From positions 35,989 through 76,163 of the forward strand of contig NZ_AZFX01000072.1 of assembly GCF_001435835.1 (NCBI RefSeq): a stretch of DNA of 40,175 bases. The letters are read 5' to 3'. Positions 18,498 to 25,800 of the stretch are shown here, in pieces (position 1 is the first letter of the stretch; every line of letters starts with the position of its first letter). Under the pieces are notes generated by a model. It saw nothing but the letters and a program-made list of their open reading frames with translations, did no database searches and was not told the DNA's origin. Source of the DNA: Lapidilactobacillus concavus DSM 17758 (GTDB taxonomy: Bacteria > Bacillota > Bacilli > Lactobacillales > Lactobacillaceae). The position numbers and the translations under genes are program-made.

Positions 18498-18523
18498 GCT
18501 GCAGCCATGATTTCAGCTACAGC
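18498..18523 (-). terminator. Terminator of nagA-nagR
   Basis: Stem GCTGCAGC/GCTACAGC (one mismatch) with a 10-nt loop and a T7 run on the minus strand (A18491-A18497), just after the regulator's stop codon. Confidence 0.65.
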
Positions 18524-18531
18524 AATTTCAA

Positions 18532-19233
18532 TTATTTTTCTAAATAAAATTCAAACCGTTCACCAGCGTATTGTGTACGTACATATTCAAAAGGTCGACC
18601 ATCTTTAAGATACGTGATCTGGCGTAAACGTAAAATCGCATCGCCGCGTTTGATATTCAAATAATCGGCAATATTCTCCGACGCCAAAGTTGCCGTCACG
18701 GTTTGTTTGGCATGACCAATCTCATAATGACCCTTTTGTGCCATCGTCGCATAAAACGAGTCGGTGACTTCTGCGCGGCTGAAATCTTTGACAAGATAGG
18801 CAGGAATCGTTGTCACCTCAAAACTAATTGGGACACGATCAGCCAATCGAATACGTTCCATCCGCACAACTTTGTCCGTCTCACTAAGTTGCAACCGTTC
18901 CTGCTCACTCAGTGAAGGGCTCAAAGTGCGATAAGAAATCGTTTGGCTTGAAGGAAACTTACCTTGAGAACGCATAATTTCCGAAAAAGAAGTCGTTCCC
19001 GACATTTTTTCCTGAACCTTCTGTCTCGTAACATAAGTGCCAGCGCCGATCCGACGCTCGAGAATGCCTTCATCAACCAAGGTTTGCAGCGCCTGACGCA
19101 AAGTCATTCTGCTGACGCCAAACTGACCAGACAGCGCCCGTTCAGAAGGAATACGGTCGCCAACTTTCCAAATTCCAGCCTCGATATCACGTTTAATTTG
19201 ATTATGGATCTTAATATATACGGGTGATTCCAC
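18532..19233 (-). CDS. nagR: GntR/HutC family transcriptional regulator, NagR-like
   Basis: The 233 residues have an N-terminal winged helix-turn-helix of the GntR type (VGDRIPSERALSGQFGVSRM, then TLRQALQTLVDEGILERR, then GAGTYV) at about 1-75. A UTRA effector domain follows at about 90-230 (TSFSEIMRSQGKFPSSQTIS; VTATLASENIADYLNIKRGD; LYRQ-like LRLRQITYLKDGRPFEYVR). HutC-subfamily repressors of this kind sense amino-sugar phosphates. It follows nagA by only 15 nt and a dre-like operator sits in the nagA promoter, so autoregulated control of GlcNAc use is inferred. Confidence 0.88.
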   Translation of the reverse strand: MESPVYIKIHNQIKRDIEAGIWKVGDRIPSERALSGQFGVSRMTLRQALQTLVDEGILERRIGAGTYVTRQKVQEKMSGTTSFSEIMRSQGKFPSSQTISYRTLSPSLSEQERLQLSETDKVVRMERIRLADRVPISFEVTTIPAYLVKDFSRAEVTDSFYATMAQKGHYEIGHAKQTVTATLASENIADYLNIKRGDAILRLRQITYLKDGRPFEYVRTQYAGERFEFYLEK

Positions 19234-19248
19234 GGCAATTACCTCTAA

Positions 19249-20391
19249 CTATTCTGGATGATATTCCGTACCATAACTATAAGTGGCAATTAAATCTTGT
19301 TGACGATTGAGTAAGTTCATATCTGCATCCTTACCCACCGTTAAAGTTCCTTTAGAATCAAGATGGAATTCTTCTGCTTGGTTCACACTACTCATTTGAA
19401 CTGCTTCAAACATTGAACAGCCAGTGAAACTTTGAATGTTTTTAAAGGCATCAGTGAATTGTAACACGGAACCAGCTAACGTGCCGTCTGCCAAACGTGC
19501 TTGTTTGTCTTTGACGTAAACTTTCTGACCGCCTAACTCACTCTCACCTTCAGGCATCCCTTTAGAACGCATGGAGTCGGTGACCAAATCAATTCGCTCT
19601 GAACCCTTCATATCGAAGGCAAGACGAATCATATCAGGCACAATATGGAAACCATCACAGATCAATTCCGCGTGCATATTATCTTCAAGCATCGCATGAC
19701 CAGTCACGCCTGGTTGACGATGCTTAAATTCGCGTTGTGCATTGTATAGGTGAGTAACATGCGTTGCTTTACTGTTCAATAATTGTTCACGTGTGGCGTT
19801 ACTATGACCAACAGAAGGCACGATACCATTTGCTAAGCAGTAGTCTTCAAAAGCAACCGAACCTGGATCTTCTGGTGCATACGTAATCAACTTCACACGA
19901 CCGCCGGACAATTCATTCCAGTGACCCAATAATTCAGTGTTAGGATCTTTGATGTATTGTTCAGGTTGTGCCCCTTTATAAACGGCAGAAATAAATGGTC
20001 CTTCCAAATGAACGCCTTGAATAATTGGATTACGATCTGCTGCAACCTTGACGCCAGACATTGCACGGTCAATGTTTTCATTCGATTGTGTCATCGTTGT
20101 CGCAAATAAAGTTGTGACACCTTCATTGCGCATCATCTTCGTTGCCATCGTATCGATTTGATCTGGATCGCCATCCATGGCATCAAAACCGTACCCACCA
20201 TGGGCATGAACATCGATAAAGCCAGGAACGATGGTTGTGCCTTGAATATTTTGAACCTCATCACCGGGTTGTGCCACGTAATCGTAGACAGGACCAACCG
20301 CTAGAATTTTTTTATCGAAGCGGATATAGCCATCCTCAATGACTTGATCGCCTGTATAGATTTTTGCATGCTTTAAAACTTTTACACTCAT
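19249..20391 (-). CDS. nagA: N-acetylglucosamine-6-phosphate deacetylase
   Basis: Removes acetate from GlcNAc-6-P to give glucosamine-6-P, feeding amino sugars to glycolysis or to wall precursor synthesis. The 380-residue amidohydrolase shows VPGFIDVHAHGGYGFDAMDG (metal-binding HxH), HLEGPFIS with its Glu, SVGHSNATREQ and THLYNA metal/substrate histidines, and the LVTDSMRSKG catalytic Asp. AGGAGATG lies upstream of the ATG. First gene of a nagA-nagR operon; a 110-nt leader separates it from its promoter. Confidence 0.95.
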   Translation of the reverse strand: MSVKVLKHAKIYTGDQVIEDGYIRFDKKILAVGPVYDYVAQPGDEVQNIQGTTIVPGFIDVHAHGGYGFDAMDGDPDQIDTMATKMMRNEGVTTLFATTMTQSNENIDRAMSGVKVAADRNPIIQGVHLEGPFISAVYKGAQPEQYIKDPNTELLGHWNELSGGRVKLITYAPEDPGSVAFEDYCLANGIVPSVGHSNATREQLLNSKATHVTHLYNAQREFKHRQPGVTGHAMLEDNMHAELICDGFHIVPDMIRLAFDMKGSERIDLVTDSMRSKGMPEGESELGGQKVYVKDKQARLADGTLAGSVLQFTDAFKNIQSFTGCSMFEAVQMSSVNQAEEFHLDSKGTLTVGKDADMNLLNRQQDLIATYSYGTEYHPE

Positions 20392-20445
20392 GAAGACATC
20401 TCCTATTATGATATGGCGTCAATAGATCGTCAGCCTTTCAAAAAT

Positions 20446-20473
20446 GCGCCTTCATTTAACAAATGACCGACGC
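20446..20473 (-). promoter_or_regulatory. Terminator-like hairpin in the nagA leader
   Basis: In the 110-nt leader between the nagA promoter and its ATG, GCGTC..TCATTT pairs with AAATGA..GGCGC around a 3-nt loop. On the minus strand T5 follows (A20440-A20444), and on the plus strand T6 follows. It could attenuate nagA or stop readthrough from proC. Confidence 0.45.
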
Positions 20474-20500
20474 TTTTTTGAACAACTAAAACCATCTTTT

Positions 20501-20529
20501 AGTATATGTGGTATAGACCAAAAAATCAA
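20501..20529 (-). promoter_or_regulatory. nagA promoter with NagR/DasR-type dre operator in the spacer
   Basis: On the minus strand TTGATT (20524-20529), a 17-nt spacer and TATACT (20501-20506). The spacer contains TTGGTCTATACCA (20509-20521), an almost perfect dre-type palindrome as bound by NagR/YvoA/DasR. Bound there, the repressor would block RNA polymerase directly. Confidence 0.78.
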
Positions 20530-20606
20530 GTGATAACATCAGACCAATTATGTTCAATGTCTAGTTTATCAACGCTTCAAACTCAAACCAATTACAAAAT
20601 CAACAC

Positions 20607-21407
20607 TTATTCGCCTAAGTCTTTCCTAATTGTGGCATCAACCGCTTGGGCAACTGCCGTCTCGAAACCAGCTGCTTGCATCGCGAGGATTCCTGCAATC
20701 GTACTACCACCGGGCGAGGCGACTTCATCAATCAAATTCCACGGCGCATCGCCACTCGCTTGGACAAGTTGGGCACTACCGACCATCATTTGGCTCACGA
20801 TCTCGACAGATTGTTTCTTAGTTAATCCATATTTAACCCCAGCATGAGCTAGCGCATCGATAAACAAATAGACAAACGCCGGCGCACTACCCGCCAGCGC
20901 CACAAAAGTGCTAAAATCCGCCTCTGGCAATGTAATCACCGCGCCAATTTGACGAAACAACTCTTCTGTCTGAGCAACGGCCTGTCCTTGGGCCGCATCG
21001 TTTGCGGCAATTGCCGTCATCCCCTGACCGATTTTAACATTCAAGTTAGGCATGATCCGCACGATTGGGAAGTCCTGCTGACCAATTAAATCTACGAGTT
21101 CAGCAATCGAAACACCGGACAATAATGAAACCAACGGCACTGAACGAGACTTGAGCTCAGCAGTAATCTCAGCCACGACCGATGCTTTCTGCTGCGGCTG
21201 CACGGCTAAGATTAAAAGGTCAGACTGCGCAACAATCGCGGCGTTGCTTTCACAGTACTGCAAGTGATGCAATTCAGCATACTTGCGATAATTTTCTTCG
21301 TGAGCGCTATGCACATAGATATCCTGGGATAAAACTGCATTGGCCTTCAATAACCCTTCAATAATTGCCTTCGCCATATGTCCCAGGCCAATAAACCCAA
21401 TCTTCAT
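20607..21407 (-). CDS. proC: Pyrroline-5-carboxylate reductase
   Basis: Final step of proline synthesis, reducing pyrroline-5-carboxylate with NAD(P)H. The 266 residues start with the Rossmann motif KIGFIGLGHMAKAIIEGLL. They continue with LILAVQPQQ and SLLSGVS, IVRIMPNLNVKIGQGMTAIA, and the C-terminal dimerisation domain signature (ALAGSAPAFVYLFIDALAHA; VASPGGSTIAGI). GGAGG lies 7 nt before the ATG. It appears monocistronic; proA/proB are not in the window. Confidence 0.95.
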   Translation of the reverse strand: MKIGFIGLGHMAKAIIEGLLKANAVLSQDIYVHSAHEENYRKYAELHHLQYCESNAAIVAQSDLLILAVQPQQKASVVAEITAELKSRSVPLVSLLSGVSIAELVDLIGQQDFPIVRIMPNLNVKIGQGMTAIAANDAAQGQAVAQTEELFRQIGAVITLPEADFSTFVALAGSAPAFVYLFIDALAHAGVKYGLTKKQSVEIVSQMMVGSAQLVQASGDAPWNLIDEVASPGGSTIAGILAMQAAGFETAVAQAVDATIRKDLGE

Positions 21408-21601
21408 TTCGAAACCTCCATCTTTTCATTCGACTCCCTCAGTTTATCGATGAATGCTGAATAACGCAAGGAACGACGGCTATCACGTGTCCATTCTTAA
21501 ATTCACGCTTTCAGTTCATCGTCGCTTGACTGTAAATTTGTTTTGAAACGCGCATGATTCGTTGTTGTCAACACAGACCCCAAAATAGAGCACAAACAAA
21601 A

Positions 21602-21630
21602 AAGATCATGCGATTGAGCCTCATGATCTT
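21602..21630 (-). terminator. Terminator of the amaP-asp23 operon
   Basis: A perfect 9-bp stem AAGATCATG/CATGATCTT with an 11-nt loop; an A-rich run precedes it on the plus strand, so T-rich follows on the minus strand. Confidence 0.8.
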
Positions 21631-21673
21631 TCTCGTCCGTCATTGATTGATCGGGGTTGGTCAGCAAACGGCG

Positions 21674-22108
21674 TTATGATTCGTTGCTACGACTCTTGCT
21701 CTTTTTATCCGCAAGTTCTTCTTTTGTCTTCACATCGTCAACATTCATTTCGAATGAAACCAGCTCTAGACCGGTCATTTCGCGAATTGCGGTCCCAACA
21801 CGACGAAGCGCCTCTTCGCAGATCTTTTGTGCATTACTCCCATATTCAATCGTCACATTCATCTTGATACCCACTTGGGACTCGCCAACTTCAACATCAA
21901 TACCTTTGGTTGGATCGGTATCTGGTGTCAATCGATCGGTGATTTCATTGATAAAATTACCCGTCATCCCAATAATTCCGTTAACTTCTGCGGCAGTGAT
22001 GCCTGTAATTTTTTTGATCACATTATCATCGAACGTTAACTTCTTTTCAACCTCTTGGCCTTGATTCCGATTTGTTCTTTGATTCATTTCTGGATTAGCG
22101 ATTGTCAT
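21674..22108 (-). CDS. Asp23/Gls24 family envelope stress protein
   Basis: The 144-residue protein has the Asp23 fold segments LTFDDNVIKKITGITAAEVN, GIIGMTG, VEVGESQVGIKMNVTIEYG and a helical VGTAIREMTGLELVSFEMNV. Asp23 proteins are abundant, membrane-associated through AmaP, and linked to envelope and alkaline stress. The polar tail is Lys/Ser rich. It overlaps the upstream DUF2273 gene by 14 nt. The neighbours are those of the staphylococcal amaP-asp23 operon. Confidence 0.92.
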   Translation of the reverse strand: MTIANPEMNQRTNRNQGQEVEKKLTFDDNVIKKITGITAAEVNGIIGMTGNFINEITDRLTPDTDPTKGIDVEVGESQVGIKMNVTIEYGSNAQKICEEALRRVGTAIREMTGLELVSFEMNVDDVKTKEELADKKSKSRSNES

Positions 22109-22316
22109 GCTTGTTGCCTTCTTGTTTGTTCACTAATTTTGAGAGTAAATTAATTGCTAAGTCATCGAATTTGACTTGATTCAATTCCAATAAATAACCA
22201 ATACTACAACCGGCGAGGATCACTAGGATAATGAAGAGCATCTTCCAAAAACCAAATGCCACCCAAGATACTGCCACTATTCCTGCGAACACGCCAAGTG
22301 TCAGGCTTTGCTTCAT
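22095..22316 (-). CDS. Small membrane protein, DUF2273 type
   Basis: A 73-residue protein with two hydrophobic helices (LTLGVFAGIVAVSWVAFGFW and MLFIILVILAGCSIGYLLEL) and a polar tail; this is the usual DUF2273 partner between amaP and asp23. GAGG lies 8 nt before the chosen ATG. The ATG one codon earlier and a GTG overlapping the ribosome binding site are less likely starts. Overlap with asp23 indicates coupled translation. Confidence 0.85.
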   Translation of the reverse strand: MKQSLTLGVFAGIVAVSWVAFGFWKMLFIILVILAGCSIGYLLELNQVKFDDLAINLLSKLVNKQEGNKHDNR

Positions 22317-22326
22317 CATCTTCACC

Positions 22327-22869
22327 TCAACTCAGACGAACTTTTTCATGACTAGGTTTGGGCTCGAGATCGAGTTTGATTCGTCTCACCTTGATACCTA
22401 ACAATTGTTCAACATCATGTTGGACTTGAGCTTTAATGGTTTTGGCTTGTCGTGTTAAATCACGATCTTCTACGTGATAAGCTTGAATTTCTAAGTCAGC
22501 TTTTTGGCCACGTTCATATAGCTTCACGTCGCTTTCAACGTTAACTAAGTTGAAATGACGGGCCAAACTCTTGACGACCATGGCATTTACGGCCTGCTTA
22601 CTCACGGTCATTTCACCATCTGATACGGCAATTCGCAATCTTGAGGTTACCGCAGGCGCCGATAATCCTCTGAAAAATAAATAGAGACCGAACAATCCAG
22701 AGATGATGCTTAAAATGGTCAACCAAAACGTCACACTTTGCCAGTCAGTTACGATTCTTTTCCAATCCCAACTTGTATACAAACGTTGTTCCACAAAAAT
22801 ATAAAGTAAGGATTCAGCCAATAACACTAAGCCAATCAGCATTAATCCAACCTTTTTGATTCTCCACAT
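22327..22869 (-). CDS. amaP: Alkaline shock membrane anchor protein AmaP
   Basis: The 180 residues hold two N-terminal membrane helices (about 5-25 and 48-70) and a cytoplasmic domain (LRIAVSDGEMTVSKQAVNAM; NVESDVKLYERGQKADLEIQ) typical of AmaP, which recruits Asp23 to the membrane. The ATG at 22867-22869 is preferred over a GTG that overlaps GAGGAG. It is first of three genes. A TTGACA at 22944-22949 (minus strand) with a short 15-nt spacer to TAAATT may be the promoter. Confidence 0.85.
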   Translation of the reverse strand: MWRIKKVGLMLIGLVLLAESLLYIFVEQRLYTSWDWKRIVTDWQSVTFWLTILSIISGLFGLYLFFRGLSAPAVTSRLRIAVSDGEMTVSKQAVNAMVVKSLARHFNLVNVESDVKLYERGQKADLEIQAYHVEDRDLTRQAKTIKAQVQHDVEQLLGIKVRRIKLDLEPKPSHEKVRLS

Positions 22870-23022
22870 CTTATTCACTCCTCACGCGCTTCAGTATGAT
22901 TGCGCCTCCCTTCCGTTTAGCTAATTTAAGCATATCGAGTTGCTGTCAAAGATGAAATTAAAACGCACGTTATTCAATTGACTATTTTTTAACTGCAACC
23001 ATCAGACGACCGACAACAAAAG

Positions 23023-23063
23023 ACTCGATTCACCTACGGAAAAAATCTGTAAGCGAATCGAGT
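23023..23063 (-). terminator. Hairpin downstream of the ABC exporter operon
   Basis: A 9-bp stem ACTCGATTC/GAATCGAGT with a 23-nt loop, 20 nt past the ATPase stop. The T-tract on the minus strand is weak (TTTTGTTG). Confidence 0.5.
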
Positions 23064-23083
23064 GACCAATTATACTTTGTAAA

Positions 23084-23743
23084 TTACTTTTCGAGCGCAA
23101 ATTCGTGGTGAGCGAGTCGATAAGAGTAGTCGCAAGCGGCAGCGACATCTGGCTCGTGAGTCACAATAATGACGCAACGGTCTTGTTCGTGGGCGATCGT
23201 TTGGAAGAGCTGAATCACTTCTTGAGTATTCTCCTCATCGAGATTACCCGTTGGCTCGTCGGCAACCACCAATTTTGCATCGCAGCACATGGTTCGCGCA
23301 ATGGCGACGCGTTGTTGTTGACCACCAGATAAGCGCTGCACATTCTTTGTCATCTGCTCGTCTGTTAGCCCTAATTTACGCAACATCTCGCGCGCATACG
23401 TCTTATCCCCTTCGTGTGTCGACTTGGTAACCGCCATTGCCGTCAACAGATTATTCAGCGGCGACATATAGGTCAACAAGTTATACGATTGAAAAACAAT
23501 CGATACTTTCTTCTGTCGATATTTTGTCAGACCGATCTGACTGAGCAACTGACCATTTAGAATAATTTCACCAGCCTTGGGTTTTTCGAGACCTGCGATT
23601 AAGGAAAGTAGCGTTGTTTTCCCAGAACCACTCTGACCAACGATGGCGTAAGAATGACCGGTTTCAAATGTGAGATCGACATTTTTAAATAAACTATTCT
23701 CTTCGCGATCATACCAATAACCAATTTGTTTAAGTTCAAGCAT
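23084..23743 (-). CDS. ABC transporter ATP-binding protein (MacB/Vex-like)
   Basis: A 219-residue ATPase: Walker A GQSGSGKTT at 36-44, Q-loop VFQSYNLL, signature LSGGQ at 138-142, Walker B VVADEPTGNLD and the switch His in IVTHEPDVA. The type matches MacB/LolD/Vex systems. The ATG at 23741-23743 is chosen because GGAGG lies 8 nt before it; the longer in-frame TTG start runs through that site. It begins just after the permease stop at 23757, so the two form one transporter operon. The exported substrate is unknown. Confidence 0.92.
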   Translation of the reverse strand: MLELKQIGYWYDREENSLFKNVDLTFETGHSYAIVGQSGSGKTTLLSLIAGLEKPKAGEIILNGQLLSQIGLTKYRQKKVSIVFQSYNLLTYMSPLNNLLTAMAVTKSTHEGDKTYAREMLRKLGLTDEQMTKNVQRLSGGQQQRVAIARTMCCDAKLVVADEPTGNLDEENTQEVIQLFQTIAHEQDRCVIIVTHEPDVAAACDYSYRLAHHEFALEK

Positions 23744-23756
23744 TGTGACGACCTCC

Positions 23757-25244
23757 TTAGTCAATTAAAACTTTTCTAGGTGACAATCTGAGAATGCCAC
23801 CGGATGCTAACACGATCGAAATAAAGACAATTGCCAGACCAAATCCGCCTAACTCAGCCAGATTAGTTGGTGTTACTTGGACATCTAGTGCTGTCTTGTC
23901 CGCGGAACTGTCCATGAAACTAGCGCCACCACGTCCGACCGATCCACTCGGTGCTTGGGCATTGCCGTTACCAGGCGCTTGACCACCAGCGTTTGGACGC
24001 GTCATCCCTCCAGTTTGTACTGAACTAGCTGTCGAGGCAGTTTGTTGAGCAACGAGTTGTTCTCCAAGTTTGTTACCAACAAACTGCCCACCAGCACCAG
24101 CAATACCAACCGCAACAATTAAAACTAAGAACATCTCAACGAAGAATTGAGTCACAATTTTAGCGCGTGACTCCCCCAATGAGAGCAATACACCAATTTC
24201 ATAACGACGCTCACGAATCATCAAAATAATGATCAATGCCAAAATAATCGTGCCGGCAATGGCAACAAGCCAAACGATTTTATCCGCAAATGATTTGATA
24301 TTCGTCATCGATGACTTCACGCTCTGATAACTTACATCATTTGCAGAGAGTGAATATTTCGAGGTGCTGATTAACTTAGTTCCAGCTTTTTTGACGGCTT
24401 CGACCTTTACCGGGTCACTGACATTGAACGTGACAGAATCCGCGGTATTCTTATACTTGCTACCTTTGATGGTATTGGCAAGTGTATATGAGCTATAAAT
24501 CGTATTTGAAGGGTCTGTGGCACCAGGACCCATTTGCGCCGTATCGCTTGTTGAAGGTGCCTTGTAGATGCCGACAATCTTCATTGAATAAGTCTGACTA
24601 CCAGAAGTCGATTTCACTTTGATTGTGTCGCCAACGCTTAAATCGTTCTGCTTCGCTAATTCTGATTTGACGATAATATTTGTGGTATTCGCGTCAGAAG
24701 CTAAGATGCCGCGTCCTTTGATGATCTTGTAACCATTGGAAGCGAAGTTTGTCGTCAATGCCGTTGCGGAGACACCGCTGATTGCAATATCACCTTGGTC
24801 AGCAAATGTCTTACTCCCGCCTCTACCATCTTCAGTATTAGCAGAAACCGCCGAGGAAGTTGTGGTCGAAATGGCATCGAAACTCGATGCGTTCACCGAA
24901 GTTGAGGAAAGCAGATTATAATTCTTGACGTTGTCTAAATTAGCGATTTGCTTAACATCAGCTAATTTTACCGGCGTTAGAGACAATGACGGCTTCTCGG
25001 GCTTACTGGTTGAATCACCGCTAGCAGATGCGCGCATCTTCTTGAAGGCAGCTTCGCGATTAGCTGATAGTGTCAACGTTGCACCAACGCTCTTCTTTGC
25101 ATTACTGGTTGCTGCATCCGCTGCATTACGAATCAATAAACCTGCTAATACAAATAACAAGATTGCTGAAGTCACTAAGATCAATAATAACGTTCGGCCT
25201 TTCTTGGCGATCAAATTCAACCAAGCACGTTTAAAAAAATTCAT
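23757..25244 (-). CDS. ABC transporter permease (MacB/FtsX family, Vex-like)
   Basis: The 495 residues have a first membrane helix at about 17-40, a large extracellular MacB-like domain to about 320, and three C-terminal helices (IVWLVAIAGTIILALIIILM; FFVEMFLVLIVAVGIAGAGG; GGFGLAIVFISIVLASGGIL). An unusual Gly/Ala/Asn/Gln-rich loop at about 400-455 (PNAGGQAPGNGNAQAPSGSV) separates the last two. AGGAGG lies 6 nt before the ATG at 25244; longer in-frame starts have no such site. FtsX-type permeases move peptides, lipoproteins or drugs; Vex-type in Gram-positives fits best. No adjacent two-component system is seen. Confidence 0.9.
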   Translation of the reverse strand: MNFFKRAWLNLIAKKGRTLLLILVTSAILLFVLAGLLIRNAADAATSNAKKSVGATLTLSANREAAFKKMRASASGDSTSKPEKPSLSLTPVKLADVKQIANLDNVKNYNLLSSTSVNASSFDAISTTTSSAVSANTEDGRGGSKTFADQGDIAISGVSATALTTNFASNGYKIIKGRGILASDANTTNIIVKSELAKQNDLSVGDTIKVKSTSGSQTYSMKIVGIYKAPSTSDTAQMGPGATDPSNTIYSSYTLANTIKGSKYKNTADSVTFNVSDPVKVEAVKKAGTKLISTSKYSLSANDVSYQSVKSSMTNIKSFADKIVWLVAIAGTIILALIIILMIRERRYEIGVLLSLGESRAKIVTQFFVEMFLVLIVAVGIAGAGGQFVGNKLGEQLVAQQTASTASSVQTGGMTRPNAGGQAPGNGNAQAPSGSVGRGGASFMDSSADKTALDVQVTPTNLAELGGFGLAIVFISIVLASGGILRLSPRKVLID

Positions 25245-25453
25245 GGAAAACCTCCTAATATCATTCATTTGATAACTGTAATTAGCGTACCCAAAAAAAG
25301 CGACAAAGTAGTGACTCAACTTTGCACTTTTATCGTGTTAAAAATGAATTTTTTATGGTGAGACACTTGGCCGTCTGATCCGATCCTGAATTTGTTTGAA
25401 AGAAATCTCGTGAATTGATTTTCTAAAAATATACTTTTTCTTATTCATCTTTA

Positions 25454-25474
25454 AGACCGAACGCTTATCGGTCT
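25454..25474. promoter_or_regulatory. Inverted repeat in the 300-nt region upstream of the ABC exporter
   Basis: A 7-bp inverted repeat AGACCGA/TCGGTCT with a 7-nt loop. No T-tract follows on either strand, so it looks like an operator rather than a terminator. Nothing else clear is seen between 25245 and 25535; a TATAAT (minus strand, 25535-25540) lacks a good -35. Confidence 0.3.
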
Positions 25475-25541
25475 CGGGTCTGATTTTGATTGTCTTAAGC
25501 TTTTCGTCAAACTTTCTTCACATTTATCTGTTATATTATAT

Positions 25542-25613
25542 TCATAGCCGATAAGGAATTACCCCCTCCTTTGAAGCTAGCCCATAGTAATGACCCAACT
25601 TTTTCATTTTCAT
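25542..25613 (-). CDS. Possible micro-gene, 23 codons
   Basis: On the minus strand GGAGGAG lies 5 nt before ATG. The frame encodes MKMKKLGHYYGLASKEGVIP then YRL and a TGA. The start context is as strong as any gene here, but the peptide is not recognised and no good minus-strand promoter is seen upstream; a hairpin with only TTTT on this strand lies 60 nt before it. The same DNA can instead be read on the plus strand as an RNA with anti-Shine-Dalgarno motifs. The two readings compete. Confidence 0.4.
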   Translation of the reverse strand: MKMKKLGHYYGLASKEGVIPYRL

Positions 25614-25705
25614 TCTTACTCCTCCAAAGACAAGAATGATGTAGAGACCTCCTCTACAAACCCCGTATATACTAAAAGCCACCAGTTGCCCGCTGGTGGC
25701 TTTTT
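25543..25705 (+). ncRNA. Candidate small RNA with three anti-Shine-Dalgarno motifs
   Basis: From a TATATT-type -10 (25537-25542) to a strong terminator (25674-25705) the plus strand contains three C/U-rich motifs. CCTCCTTT at 25565-25572 matches the 16S rRNA anti-Shine-Dalgarno. CTCCTCC is at 25619-25625. ACCTC is displayed in the loop of hairpin GTAGAG/CTCTAC at 25641-25657. This is the layout of small RNAs that block ribosome binding sites. Against it: no convincing -35, and the second motif is exactly the ribosome binding site of the minus-strand micro-gene. Confidence 0.4.
25674..25705 (+). terminator. Strong intrinsic terminator (plus strand)
   Basis: A 12-bp stem AAAAGCCACCAG/CTGGTGGCTTTT with a 7-nt loop and T5. 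The plus strand has the better T-tract; on the minus strand only four T follow. No annotated plus-strand gene ends here, which is why a plus-strand RNA is suspected. Confidence 0.8.
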
Positions 25706-25746
25706 CGTGTCGTTAATTTTAGATGAACATTCCCATGACACCAAAA

Positions 25747-25780
25747 ATCCGAAACCAAATAAAGTCACGTGGTTTCGGAT
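25747..25780 (-). terminator. Terminator of the glucosidase gene
   Basis: A perfect 11-bp stem ATCCGAAACCA/TGGTTTCGGAT with a 12-nt loop, then T5 on the minus strand. Confidence 0.88.
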
Positions 25781-25800
25781 CAATACTTGTTTTTTTAACT

